Source of the DNA: Rhynchonema sp. JSB1_4
Taxonomy: Eukaryota; Nematoda; Chromadorea; Monhysterida; Xyalidae
Length of the DNA stretch: 64,000 bases
Assembly (NCBI GenBank): GCA_030248065.1
Contig: JASAMV010008713.1
Span: forward strand, 85,181-149,180
Reading direction: 5' to 3'
Shown here: one piece after another, positions 38,573 to 50,644 of the stretch
Layout of the letters: each line of letters begins with the position of its first letter
Position numbering within the stretch: position 1 is the stretch's first letter
Made by a program: the position numbers and the translations under genes
The notes under the pieces: generated by a model
Told to the model about the DNA's origin: nothing
The model's database searches: none
Seen by the model: only the letters and a program-made list of their open reading frames with translations

Positions 38573-41500
38573 ATGGAGACTGAAAATCAAAATTTTAAAA
38601 CGAACCCCAACGTCAAACCATTACCGTCTTCGAAAGATCAAGATGAATCCAATAACAGGCCGTTGGTTGATCCATCCGGTGCGTCTCACTTCAAACTTGT
38701 GTGTTGACATTTTTTTGCTCTTCTGATGAAGAATGCTCATTAATTATGCCAACATTTCTAACGACTTTTCTCACTGACAGCGCACGCGACCAATTTCGAT
38801 GCGCGCGCGTATCTGAACGATTTCTACCGTCAACCGTCCGACGAAGGAGCGATGCATTTTGTGCTGTTCTTCTTGCCAGGTCTGGCGGTCCACGTACCCA
38901 GTGATGGCACGGGGGACATGCTGGACTTTGGCTGTGGCCCGACTGTGCATGCCGCTGCTGCATTCCGACGAAACTACAAACGCATTTACATGGCTGACTA
39001 CAGGTCAGCTCCAGCTCCCAAACACTTGGATCAATCACCTATTACAAACTTGATGATAGGTCGTTCGAGTACCGGACACGAATATCCAGAACCCCAAACA
39101 CGACGGAATATCCGGCGACGGAACAGTCGGAAGTTTCTCCTCCTACCTGTGGTGACTAATCCACAATGCATAATCACGTGTTCGCTACATAAGCAGCTAA
39201 GCAGCAGTGTAACGCAATAACCCACGCTGTTCTATTGATTGATGTTTTGACTACACGTAACTGGCTGACTTGTTTTCCTACAATTCTGTGCTTGTGAACT
39301 TCACTTTGTGTTTGACTCTGTGTATGTTGGTTTGGAAGTAAAGTGTGAATAAAGAGCATGTAAAACCGTCCTGGATTATCGTCACTACATGTGGCATCCA
39401 GCGAAATGTGAACTGCCCCGAAAGTGTGTTTTGAGTCTCCAAAACGGAAAAATTGAATCCCTGTGAAAAATTGCAATTGAATTCGTCGACAATTATTGCA
39501 ATGGCAACACGGTCCTGTCGCAGCATTCGACAAGGCGTGGACAACTCTGGGAAATCGTTGGCACGTGTGCTCAATGAAGTGCGTGCGAAAGACTACGGGT
39601 CGCGTAAGTTCTTCGATGCGCAAGATGACCCAGGTTCCGTTATTGCTAAGTGTCGCGCAGCCAAATATGAAATTGACCTGTTCATTAAGCAGCTTCAAGC
39701 CAAAATCACGACACTGTCCAAGATACAGACCGATTGGCATGACGCTCTGGCTGCCCTGGATGAGAATTCCAAAGAATACAAGGACGAGCTGGCCCAGTAC
39801 GACGACAGATTCGAGTCGAAATATGTGCCCATGCTCGATGATGCTGAGCGGTTGGTGTGTTTTTTGCAGTCGAAACAGTATGAGCTTGATGAGTGCGTTA
39901 CGCAAGCTGGTCGTAAAAGTCGTTCCGCCAGTGGTGACAGACAGACGGGCTCAGGCGGAGACACCACTGCGTTAGTGCAGCAGCTCGCCACTGCATTAAC
40001 TACCGTTCAGTCCCGGCCAGCGAGGTCGGTCAAATATGAATCTTTGAAGCCTCTGCAGTTTGACGGACAGATCAAAAATTGGCCCGAGTTCTGGACGCAG
40101 TTCAAGTCCAACGTGCACGACGACAATTCGTACACCAAAGCCGAGAAGTTGGGGTTCTCAAACGTTCGTGTGTGGCAAAGGCAGCCGTGACAATCGAAGG
40201 TTTCGCAACGACGAACGAGAATTACGATGAGGTCGTGAGTTTGTTGGTGAAAAGGTATGGGGATGAGAAGGCGTTGAAATTGGCGTTTATTGCACAGCTG
40301 CAAAATTTGCCCAAGCCACAGTCGGGTGATGGCAAAGCGGTCGAGATCGTTGTTGAGGCGGCAGATACAGCTGTTCGTAATCTGGCTGCCATGGGTCTTG
40401 AATTCGATGTTCTGAGTGAATCAATGATCGAATCTACTATCAGGTCTCGTTTACCCAAATTTGCCAATCGTATGCTCGAGCACACCCCTGTCGGTGGTTG
40501 GACTGTCGCGTCGTTACGTGAGAAGCTGTGGGACATTGTGCAGCAGGAGGAGCGCGTGAGCAGTTACGCCGGTCGTGAAGGCAAGGGCAAGAAGGAGGCG
40601 AGTTTGTCTTCCGATACTGATCCGGACAAAGTGACCACCAGCAGTTTTCATGTGCAAAAGTCCGGTGGTCGGGGTAAAAGGTCTAAAGGTCCGAAATCTG
40701 CGCAAACAAACGGCCCGGATGACCGGAGCCAGAGTAGTATGGGTCAAAATGCGCAGTCGCAGTCCGGTCGCGGCGGTGCGAACCGGGGTGGTTTCGCACG
40801 GGGTGGCTCGCAAGGCGCGCGCGGTGGCTCGCAAAGCTCCTGGTCCCGCAAAAAGCACTGTTTCATGTGTGGCGGTAGTCATTGGCCTGATCACTGCACG
40901 CAGTATCAAACGTATGATGCATGTGTCAAATATTTCAATCAGAATCGTTTGTGTTATTGTTGTGGGTACAGTGGTCATCGTTCTCATGACTGTACCGAGG
41001 AAAAACCATGCTTTCATTGTACTGGCAAGCATCATTCAGCGCTGTGTAAGACGCGTTTTCAATGGCGTGGTCAGTCGAGTGGACAGCGCCAAGGTGCAAA
41101 TGAATCAACTGCGTGCTGATCATTGTGTTGATTCGAGCTATGTTCTGTTTCGTAACGAAGAGGCTGTGATGTGTTGGCTGCCTCTGTCGTGCACGAATGG
41201 CACAAAAGTCGTGAATGGTGAATGTTCAGACAAATGTGGCTGTCCAAATTGGGCACAAGGTTGCGTTTCGCGATCTGACAACGATCGTTTTCTGGAAAGC
41301 AAGGTCGGGGACGAACAGGTGCTGAATTCGATGAAGCCAGACGTTTGTTCGTTCGTTGAAAACGTCAATTGTGACCCCGAGCCCAAAACCGAACTCGTTC
41401 CTCAAGTCGAGTTATCCGATGGTTCGTTGGTGTTCGTTGACCAATTGAACATCAAAGTGTTCGAAATCACGAAAGATGACTTCGTATGTGTCGGGAACCA

Positions 41501-44500
41501 TGGTCGTGGAAACATAACCGGCACTCCAGATTACTGTCAAATGCACAATTGCTCGGCAACGGCAACGAGATTGTGCTACTACCGTTTCCAGGAACGAGCA
41601 GTCTTGTACAATGCAAACGGACAGTCGGTTCGTGTGTTTGCATGGGGTCTGAAAAACGTGACTTATTACGATCACCTGACAAAACGAGCCCCAAAAATGA
41701 CTCAGTGTGATCAATGTGACATTCGGTGTGTGCAAGGCGGAATTGAAGTTGTCGTGTCGCCCCACCTGTCGTTGATCGAGATGTGTTCTGGGGCAGTGTG
41801 CTTTCGGGAACCGAATCCGCCAATGAGGTCAACAATTCTGTTCTCACCCGAAGTGTCAATGCACGACTATGACGTTCACGTACAGGCGTGGCAAAAGGGC
41901 GAACTCGTGTGGATTCGCAATGTCACGTGCGAAAAAAATCCGTTCTGTGAGACCATTCAGTGTACGTTCTGTTCTGAGATGGTCGAAAATTCGCACTGTT
42001 TCCCAACATACGTGATCGTCCTATGCGGGTTGATGGCATATTGTACGTTGGCGCTCATTCTTTCACTGTTCATGTGCATACCGAAGATTCGTGAGAAAGC
42101 GAATTCGTTCAGCAAGTCGTGTTGGACAAAGTTGAGAAAATGTTGCTGCAGGTGCAATTGTTATTCATCGAAGAAACGGGCTGCACCTGCCACAGAGGCT
42201 TACAAATGCGCGGAAGAACGTGTCGAAATGAATCCGGTGGCTCAGGAGGTACCAGAAAATACTGGTGTTCGTGTGCCTCGTTCGGTCAGTGCTGCCACAT
42301 CATTGTTTATGTTGGTGATATTTGTGGCATGCATGGCGCACAGTGCTTCTGCGTGTTACGATGCCGTGACGGTGACATCTGAACAAGAAGCATGCCTGCA
42401 AAGCTGCAACAGTCCTGAGAAATGTGAAATTCAGGACACCGTGAGAATGGCGGTGCCTCCAACTGGACAAGTATCGTGTCTGTACATCGTACATTTCGTT
42501 GATTTTCGTGTTCGTACGTTTGCCTCACACCGTCAACTGCCTTCAACAGTTCCTCATTTTTCGCCAGCCTTCTGCCTTGGCTACGAAACTGCGCCAGTGC
42601 CAGACCGTAATGATCGGCCACATTTGGTGGTTCTTCCTTCCACGGAAAACCAACCTCAATTGAACCATTGTCGAGGATTTTCATTGTTTCACGAAATTTG
42701 ATCAACGCTTTGTCATCATTTGACTCAACCGGATCGTCTTTGACACCAATCACATCCAAAGACCACATCTGTTCCTCATTAAGATGCTTTGTCGGATTCG
42801 GCTCCGTTAGGACCAACATTTCATCGTCCGGAGCTTTGGCCATCACATGATACACGAAAACAGATTGTGCGGCCGTTTGAATCACATTTTGGGCCACTTC
42901 AGCCCCAGTCAAAACCGGTCCCAATGTAGTATGCACCACCGTCAGACCAGACGGTAACTTCATGGGTTTCTCGGGCAGAATGAATTGCCAAAAATTATCC
43001 ACCCCGATCAGAATGTCCGGTTCCATTTTAGTATTTCCGTCCGGGAAGTCGTCTGCGAGCCACCCCTCTCCGAACTGACTCAAAAATTCAGCATCTGCCT
43101 GAGACAGCTTTGGCAGATATTCAGTTTTCGAGATACGATCCGTCACATGAGCGTTGACCATGCAATTTGTGCCGTCACGTTGCCAGATCAGCACTTGTCC
43201 CCTTTTTGAATTCAATTCATTCATCGACGTCCCACCAAATAACGTCAGATTCAACACCGCGTCCTCTTGCGGTTGAAAATTGACCTTCTGGCCGAATTTC
43301 TTTGTCACAAACGTGATACCACACGCGGTATCCATCAAAATTTGACCCTTCGCACGTTTGCGCGGCTGACCGGGCACACTCACAGGTGCCTTCGCAGTCA
43401 TCAACCGCGAATAACGAGACATAGTGGTCGTCATTTGCTGCCCGACCGTCATAGCCGGGGTTTGTGCCACAAGAACAGGATTTGCACGTAACCGGTCAGA
43501 TTCGAACATTGGCCTGGCAAGAAATGCTCGCCCATCACAGGCGACAGACAAAATAACACAGCCATGGCCGTCACAAGTGCTGTACTTGCGCCCGTTCCTT
43601 TTGCAATCAACCGTGCGGAACGACGCAGCGTTGGAGCTGCCGATTCAACTTCAATTTTGTTTTTACTGCATCCTTGTGCAGATTCACATTTGTGTTCTCC
43701 ATCTGGTTTCAATTCGTCTTTGTTTTCTTCGTCTTCATCGGTCAGCTCAAGCGGAATCAGATGGCCAATGGATCTGGTCAACAAATGACCGTTTGCCAAC
43801 GCGATTTCAGCAGAACGACACTGCCCGTCATCGCCGTAAAACAATTGCACGATCCTGGCCAATTTCCAACAGCCTCTGGGTGCATTAGCATCGTCTAATA
43901 GCACCACAGCACCGACTTCGGTTCATTTCAACGACACCCTTTCTCGAAACAGACAAGACACAACGATCACGCAGGGATGTCAGATATTCACTTGTGTGCA
44001 AATGCAATGCCTTGTCCAAATTCTTCAGATGCTTTGCCCAATTCTCTTTGACCATTTTCTCGGTCGACATTTGACCTTCCTCATAATCCGGATCGTCATC
44101 CTGATCGAACCGAATAGCACCACAATCACGGCCTGGTGCCAGGAAGTCAATCGGGCGCAGCACTTTGAACGAATCGGCATCAGAGTACACGTATGTCAAG
44201 GGTCGAGAATTCATCATTGCTTCGACCTCGACCAGCAGCGTTTGAAACTCATCCAACGTCAACAACCTTTTCCCAGCTGCTGCTTTGATCATTCGCTTCA
44301 AAATTGACATCATACGTTCGTACATACCGGCTTTCCATGGCGCCAACGGAGTGTTCATGCGCCATTCAATTTCTTCCCTGGCCAAATAATCCATGTACTC
44401 ATCCGTTTCCGTATCCTTTGGCCAGCATTCACCAACAATTTTCTTCAACAACGTGAAGTGGGACGCATGATCGCTGAAAATTCGCACTGTTTCCCAACAT

Positions 44501-47434
44501 ACGTGATCGTCCTATGCGGGTTGATGGCATATTGTACGTTGGCGCTCATTCTTTCACTGTTCATGTGCATACCGAAGATTCGTGAGAAAGCGAATTCGTT
44601 CAGCAAGTCGTGTTGGACAAAGTTGAGAAAATGTTGCTGCAGGTGCAATTGTTATTCATCGAAGAAACGGGCTGCACCTGCCACAGAGGCTTACAAATGC
44701 GCGGAAGAACGTGTCGAAATGAATCCGGTGGCTCAGGAGGTACCAGAAAATACTGGTGTTCGTGTGCCTCGTTCGGTCAGTGCTGCCACATCATTGTTTA
44801 TGTTGGTGATATTTGTGGCATGCATGGCGCACAGTGCTTCTGCGTGTTACGATGCCGTGACGGTGACATCTGAACAAGAAGCATGCCTGCAAAGCTGCAA
44901 CAGTCCTGAGAAATGTGAAATTCAGGACACCGTGAGAATGGCGGTGCCTCCAACTGGACAAGTATCGTGTCTGTACATCGTACATTTCGTTGATTTTCGT
45001 GTTCGTTGATCGTGTGGCGATTTATATTGTGCTGTTCGTTTATCTTCGCGTATCGTATTCATCAATGTTATACACGTATGCTATCGTCTATATCGTCTAC
45101 GACGTCAGCTATCCACATCTATTCGACTATCTACATCTCTAACTGATTCATCGTCTCGATTCGAATGTCTATCTACGACAGTCCTCGATGGCAAAGAAGA
45201 GTTACGAACAGTCAAAAGAAGATATCAAATGAATGAATAAAAGGACTCAAGAAGAAAGAAATTACTGGAATGAATGGACTGGTCAAATAACATTGATTTA
45301 TCAAATTGATCAATTAATTAATTGCTTTGCTTTTCCTGAGGGGGAGGATGTGGTGACTAATCCACAATGCATAATCACGTGTTCGCTACATAAGCAGCTA
45401 AGCAGCAGTGTAACGCAATAACCCACGCTGTTCTATTGATTGATGTTTTGACTACACGTAACTGGCTGACTTGTTTTCCTACAATTCTGTGCTTGTGAAC
45501 TTCACTTTGTGTTTGACTCTGTGTATGTTGGTTTGGAAGTAAAGTGTGAATAAAGAGCATGTAAAACCGTCCTGGATTATCGTCACTACACTACCGGATA
45601 TTGTGTCGTGCTATAGGTGCAAATTTTACTCCATGTGGACAGCTCATCATGTGTAATATTCAGTTGATTGGTTGGCAACAAATCCCTATAGTTCATACAA
45701 CATTAGCCCAACACGACATCCATTTCGACAACCGGAGCAAGAAAATATAACACAAAAGCCTTACGCATACGCGAACCTGTTATCATGCTCATAGTTTGAC
45801 CTTGCGCCATCGCTTTTCCAATCTTTCCTGCTTCATACTACGTGTCATAGCCAGATGAACTCCACATTATGTCACCTGTTCAGCGATAGATTCATGTGGT
45901 TACAGCCAGGTAAGAAACAGGACATCAAGTCCCGCAAAAGTACATGGCATGAGGGAGGAGTGCACTAGTGCGCGGTTTTAGAGGATTCCAGATTTCCTGT
46001 CACAAGATGGGTCTTGCTCGGTCGTGCCGTGGTCATGCGAATTTCTTATCTGGTGTGTGGCTAACTTGTGGTTCAGTTACCCGTTGCCCTCTCTCACTGG
46101 CTTGCACTTTTGTGCGTAGCAGTGCTGTTCTACTCGAGCAATAAGATCTGCTCTAGGTCAGTTTTGGAGGTCAATTGGCTAGAGGTGTTTCGCACCGACG
46201 AGGCCTGGCACCTAGCCTGTCTGTGAAAACAGGTGGAAACGGGTAAAACTCACTGCTGTTACATTGTTATCACCAGCAAATCGAGATAGCTGTTATTTTG
46301 GTGCTGCCATTGAAGTTAACTGTATACTTGCTTGGGAACCCCAGACTGATGAAACGCAAAAAGCACCAGAAACCCTAAAAATATTTATGAACAACTTCTA
46401 TGCTAATTGAAGTTGGTACGCCAACTCAATTGCAAAATTATCTACCGTTCAAGAAAAAGTTGCAGTGCGTATGCCAAGTCCATGCCCGTGTGTTTGCCGT
46501 CAAAGTTCACATGCACGACCCCTTTTTTTTCATGCCCCTGAAGTTGATGAATGACGCTCTGTTGCAGTCAAGTGAATCGCGATGAGCTGACTCGATGGCT
46601 GAGGCGCGATGCAGACGCATTCGATTGGACTCAGATATTGAATTGGATTAGATACATTGAAGCGAATGGCGCTGAATTGAGTGTGGTTGAACGCGAGACA
46701 AGGTGAATGATTGCCGGATCCTGTTGAAAACACTTTTTTGAAATAAATTTGCAACCTCAGATCTAAAATTGTGTCCGTGCTGTCGTGCGATGTATTTCGG
46801 CGTCCGGCGCTATTCGATTACAACGTTCAGCTGCCAAAACAGTTCGATCTGGTCACCACCATATTTTGCCTCGAATATGCCACCGTGAACCAAGTTTGTT
46901 TGAACTGCGTGTCCTTATTGAAACACTCAACAATCAGAACCTATCGAAACGGACGGACTGTTGCGAATGAGCGCGGGCGGTATCAAAGTTTCGGTATCTA
47001 TAATTATTTTGGCGGGGGGGGGCTTCTTCCTATCGGGAATCCTTCGAGATTTGGCGGCTTTCCTCCATAATTGCGTCCACCATAAAAGTTGTTGATAGGA
47101 TTGCATCTAGAATCAGAAACGAATCGAAATGTAGAAAATTCGGTACTTGCAGGAGCAGTACACGCAAGCGGTGTCAAACGTTTGCGATCTGGTCAAACCG
47201 GGTGGTTATATACTGATGGGTGGCGTGCTGGGCGAATGTTGGTACACGACCAATCACATTCGGTATCGATGTCACTGTCTGCGTCGAGAGCACGTGTTTA
47301 ACGCATTGCGATCGGCCGGGTTTTCGGTCTCAGACCAGGACTCGTTCGCACTGGCCAACAAACAGTTCAAATACGTGGAAAGTCAGGATGTGTTTGTGCT
47401 GGTCGCCAGAAAATCAGATGGTCCGGTCGAATAA
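38573..47434 (+). CDS. NNMT/PNMT/TEMT-family SAM-dependent methyltransferase, 5 exons; intron 2 carries a retroelement
   Basis: Exons 38573-38678, 38781-39003, 46568-46702, 46761-46893 and 47153-47434; phases agree, 292 residues. Features: FDARAYLNDFYRQPSDEG near the start, the SAM-binding motif LDFGCGPTVHAA, MADYSQVNRDELTRWLR and DADAFDW (the family pattern of Y...N...L..WL followed by FDW), LPKQFDLVTTIFCLEYA, VCDLVKPGGYILMGG and a C-terminal HVFNALRSAGF. This family methylates small amines such as nicotinamide or phenylethanolamines in the cytosol; the substrate is not predictable here. Intron 2 spans 39004-46567 and holds the 6.4-kb Bel/Pao element plus about 1.1 kb of other sequence. All coding exons are open, so the insertion need not abolish the protein if it is spliced out. 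Confidence 0.9.
39148..39389 (+). repeat. 5' LTR of the Bel/Pao element
   Basis: 242 bp, identical by eye to 45349-45590, starting TGTGGTGAC and ending CGTCACTACA. An AATAAA polyadenylation-like signal lies near 39350. TGGCATCCAGCGAAATG two bases downstream is a candidate primer-binding site; I could not name the tRNA. Confidence 0.92.
39453..41101 (+). pseudogene. Bel/Pao gag, frameshifted
   Basis: The first open frame (39453-40190) gives a coiled-coil-rich N terminus and then the Bel/Pao gag core (LKPLQFDGQIKNWPEFWTQF). Around 40150-40170 the reading shifts to a second frame (to 41119), which continues the same domain (FATTNENYDEVVSLLVKRYG) and ends with three cysteine-rich knuckle-like units (CFMCGGSHW, CYCCGYSGHRSHDC, CFHCTGKHHSALC). 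The translational start may be 39501 instead of 39453. The frame is lost after 41101, where a deletion joins it to env. Confidence 0.8.
41094..42515 (+). pseudogene. Env-like glycoprotein fragment, phlebovirus Gn/Gc-like layout (copy 1)
   Basis: An open frame of about 470 residues (part of the 40650-42701 frame) with many cysteines and N-glycosylation sites. It has a membrane helix (YVIVLCGLMAYCTLALIL), a basic Cys-rich cytosolic stretch, then a second hydrophobic segment (SLFMLVIFVACMAHSASA) that could act as an internal signal before a second ectodomain that is cut short. This two-glycoprotein layout resembles the phlebovirus-like Env known from some nematode Bel/Pao elements. The true N terminus lies elsewhere, in the inverted block. 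It is fused downstream of gag by deletion and is not a functional gene as it stands. Confidence 0.65.
41985..42515 (+). repeat. 531-bp direct repeat within env, copy 1
   Basis: Identical by eye to 44476-45006. It starts GAAAATTCGCACTG and ends GATTTTCGTGTTCGT. The two copies flank the inverted pol block like a very long target duplication. Confidence 0.93.
42516..43487 (-). pseudogene. Bel/Pao protease and start of reverse transcriptase, inverted fragment
   Basis: A minus-strand open frame with the retropepsin motif ILMDTACGITF, LIGVDNFWQFI, and the region just before the RT core (FPWKEEPPNVADHYGLALAQ). It stops at the junction at 42516; palm motifs such as YMDD are not present anywhere in the element. 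At its upstream end (43480-43487) it meets the env start through the 8 bp GTGCAAAT. Confidence 0.85.
43480..44475 (-). pseudogene. Bel/Pao integrase C-terminal part, DUF5641-like end, and env start, inverted fragment
   Basis: The minus-strand frame 43885-44475 carries the second and third acidic positions of the integrase core (SDHASHF, then AGMYERMMSILKR) and NSRPLTY. A one-base frameshift near 43920 leads to the DUF5641-type tail (VVLLDDANAPRGCWKLARIV). The frame continues through a basic linker and a hydrophobic signal-like segment (ALVTAMAVLFCLSPVMG), probably the env start, and ends at the 8-bp junction at 43480. Confidence 0.8.
44476..45006 (+). repeat. 531-bp direct repeat within env, copy 2
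   Basis: Second copy of 41985-42515. After 45006 the sequence continues into 340 bp of element 3' region, with a possible hydrophobic segment in another frame (IVWRFILCCSFIFAY), before the polypurine tract GAGGGGGAGGA and the 3' LTR. Confidence 0.93.
45349..45590 (+). repeat. 3' LTR of the Bel/Pao element
   Basis: Identical by eye to the 5' LTR. A polypurine tract (GAGGGGGAGGA) sits directly upstream and the target duplication CTACC directly downstream. LTR identity implies a recent insertion. Confidence 0.92.
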
Positions 47435-50400
47435 CTGCACGAAAAGTTGTGATTTGTCAGAAACCGTATATGTAATATACAATTCAACACAGTTTGGATA
47501 TCTGCAAGTTCACAGCCGTTTTCTCGGGAAATAAACAGTGAGGAACACGGCGCGGCCTAAACCATAATCGCATTTTGCATTAATCGGTCTCATGCCTTCT
47601 GCATACATATAGTTCTGACCCCAAGGCATTATTTTTCATGGATCAGGAATTCGAAGCAAAAGTTGATTGACGTTTACCCTTGTGAAAAATGATGACGATC
47701 ATTAAGATTACGATGACGTACACAGGTAATGCGCGTTAATCTGGGTTATGCGTCACGCAGGATCAAACCACAAGCACAGTATCTGAAGATAATCAGGGAC
47801 TAAATTCGTGAACAGGTGCGATTAACAAATTCGCCAATAAAATCAAGTTTAAGAGCTGGAAATAATGGATTGCGTGGCAAAGACGAAACTTCTTACAACC
47901 ATTTTTGGCATGGAAGCACGGCGCGAGCTCTTTCATGTGGTCCCACGTTATGCCGGTGTGACTTTGCTCGTTTCCCATAATGCGTAAGGATTTTAAAGTC
48001 AAGGTGGACACACAACATCGCACGCAAATGAAAATGTATCACGACCACGTCCACCCACAATCTGCTCTGTAAGTATGGCAATATGCAGTCCCCACTGGAT
48101 TACTAATTAATAACTCTGTTGGTAACCATGTTGAGGATTGCTTACGTCGTTCCAAGCGCCAACGTGCATGCTTAGAAACTTCAGCTTCATCTTTCTCCTC
48201 GTAACATGTTTTGTCAACCCGCCCGATGTTTCACGACACGTATGGCAAACCAATCAAAATCTGATCGATTCACCGACTGGTTTTAGAGTTATATTTAGTT
48301 TCCGCCTAACTTTCCGCCTCCATCAACGAGAACTATTTCAAGCAACGGGTTAGTACCAACCTTCATAATATATTTGCTCGTCCTATGCTGAGGTACCAAC
48401 GGGTATACCATGCTTGCGATATTTACGTTTTCTTGCATGCACCCTCGCGCCTGTCATAATTCGACGCGTAAAGATGGCTGCGTTGTTGTTCTTTGATGCG
48501 GGAGGGGAGAGAAAATATAGGGACATAAAAAAGTAATTGAACGGCAAGCTGCCAAACACCAGCCATCCGTGATTGCAGCAGACACGCACGCTTGGGTTCA
48601 TGGCATGGTACTCTGGCCCACGAAGCTTGCGGTCTAGATGGGTTTTCTACGCGCCCGGTCAATGGATACATGACTCTTCGTCTTGGACGACGGTGTGTGC
48701 TGGTCCTAGACTTGGTCCATTTTTTCAGATGTTCATGATTATAAATGTGCAATGTGAAACATCGGCAAATCGCAGCTGGGCTATGGTAGATGTGTGTCTA
48801 TCAGCAGTATTTTTGCCGTTCATTGATGTTTCACTGCCCGTGTTAAGGTCGGAGACTCAGGCACAGGATCACAGGCCCATCTTTAATAAAAGCACGCGTC
48901 CCGTTTTTTTTGACCAGGCAGGGCCGTGAGCTTGGTTCTGGTGCGTGTGATCTTTGTACATCTATCCACCTTCTGGACAGCTTAGTCTTGCGACCACATG
49001 ACTCCTCCAAGAAATATCGGCTTGGCTGCACGTTTGCGCGTTTAATCAATCACGTCAGAAGCCGAAAAAAATCAAGAACGCGCGCCGCGCGCTTGGAACT
49101 CTGACAATGAACAGTAAGGGCGACAGTGTGCGTTTATATTGTGTTCCACTCGGGAATATCGGCACCGTTTGACAATTTCTAGATATTTTTGAATGCACTG
49201 CCGCAGCAACAGGTGTCGGACTTTCGCGAAAGAACGCTTGGATGAACACTGCACTCTGGTTTTGCTGAACGCTCGTCTGTAGGTGCCTATTTTTGCGGCT
49301 TCCGTTTTTGCATATCGCAAGATTTAATTTCTGACTGCTTTCGGCATTCAATGTGGGTTGTGTATTTCCGACACGACCATTAGTGTATGGGACGCGTACG
49401 TATATTCTCGAAGTGGAAATTATCATAGAAGATACATACACCACTTCTATAAAGCTAAATACTGCACAGATTGTTGTCACACAAATGTCAGTTCCCTGTG
49501 ATTACGCTCCATCGATGTCCATCGCAGCGTCGGGAACGGGAACATCGTGTAGGAAATGCGTCGTGCCGTGCACATTATTCAAATCCCTATGTTTTCCTTG
49601 AAAGCTGTGTTCTCGATTCCACACGTCCTTCCACAACTCCAGCACCATTTATGGAACATCGCCCGCTCTTGTCTGGACATACCTTCATACATTTGGTGTG
49701 CTGGCAAGTAAGGAATATGTAAATGTTACGTGGGTAACGCTGGCGCTTGCACCGTACACGTGAGTGTTAATCAGGAAACTGCACGTCAGTCTTGGAGGTG
49801 GGTTCCTTGTTCTGATGGAATAGCTGCGACTGGAAATAACAGCAAGGAAAACGCAGTGCGTTCGAAAGCAACGCATAATTCTGCAGAACGCGTTCAGATT
49901 TGTCGTTGTTGCTTTTCGTGCGATATGGTGTGTGCACCGAGCCGAGCTGAAGCAAGCTAATGTAACATTGCACACAGCTGCAGAAAGTTGAATAGTTCTG
50001 GGGGGTTTTCCATTGCTGTTATTTCCAATGCGGTGTCCCAATGAGCATGCATGTCTCGTTATCTGTGCATACTTACCACCGTTTCTTGGTGAGTGACTTT
50101 GAAAGGTGACCAAGTGGTCAGTCGTCCAATAGAGCGTAAGATCAAACTCACTCACGTCACAATGCAAGTCAATGTTGGCACCAATTCAGTCGCACGGTCC
50201 GATAGTGTGCTGTGCACGTAGCGTTTCCGCTCCCAGTTATACTATTTTTGAATATTCTCTTTTACTCAATGTTTTTGGACAATTTTAGGCCGTTTAATCA
50301 CCCGAGGCGAAACATGAGCAAATAAGCTTTTTTGTGCAGCTCTGTCGACGACAAGGTTGCACACTAAACTACATTACAAGTATAGGCCTAATCATCAGCC

Positions 50401-50644
50401 GCCACTGGACAAATCACTATCAGGCTCCCCATAAAAATGCAAATTATGTTGGTATTACATATATGTACATACTAATTACCTCGCCAGTGGATTCGAAATT
50501 AGTTACATAGGTAGCTTCATTAAAGATAGAATATTACGAATAACAACGATACCATGTACTACATACAGTATGTATAGTCAAACCTTGTACTGAACATAAC
50601 GCCACCAGACTATTTTTTCACTGTGTGGGAGCATTCAACAGTTA
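47435..50644. other. Intergenic sequence
   Basis: No complete gene. A minus-strand segment starting at ATG 47978 (MGNEQSHTGITWDHMKELA) looks like the first exon of an N-myristoylated protein and is followed by a GTTGTA donor-like site, but no continuation was found before the methyltransferase gene. Three copies of the 9-mer GATGTTTCA/TGAAACATC lie at 48225, 48755 and 48825. Confidence 0.4.

Larger units (their letters stand above)
39143..45595 (+). mobile_element. Bel/Pao LTR retroelement with env-like gene, internally rearranged
   Basis: Two 242-bp LTRs (39148-39389, 45349-45590; TGTGG...CTACA) that look identical are flanked by the 5-bp duplication CTACC. Order inside, plus strand: gag; then env from its second segment onward; then an inverted block (42516-44475) holding the integrase end, env start, protease and RT start; then a second copy of 531 bp of env; then the 3' LTR. 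The RT core, RNase H and the N-terminal and first-Asp part of integrase are absent, so this copy cannot move by itself. It lies in intron 2 of the methyltransferase gene. Confidence 0.9.

Noticed and set aside
40650..42701. A single 683-codon protein reading from gag through env
   Set aside because: The first part is gag DNA in the wrong frame and the last part is antisense protease. Only about 41094-42515 is env in its own frame.
42307..43551. A host aspartyl protease-like gene on the minus strand
   Set aside because: It is the protease and RT start of the Bel/Pao element, lying inside the inverted block between the two LTRs.
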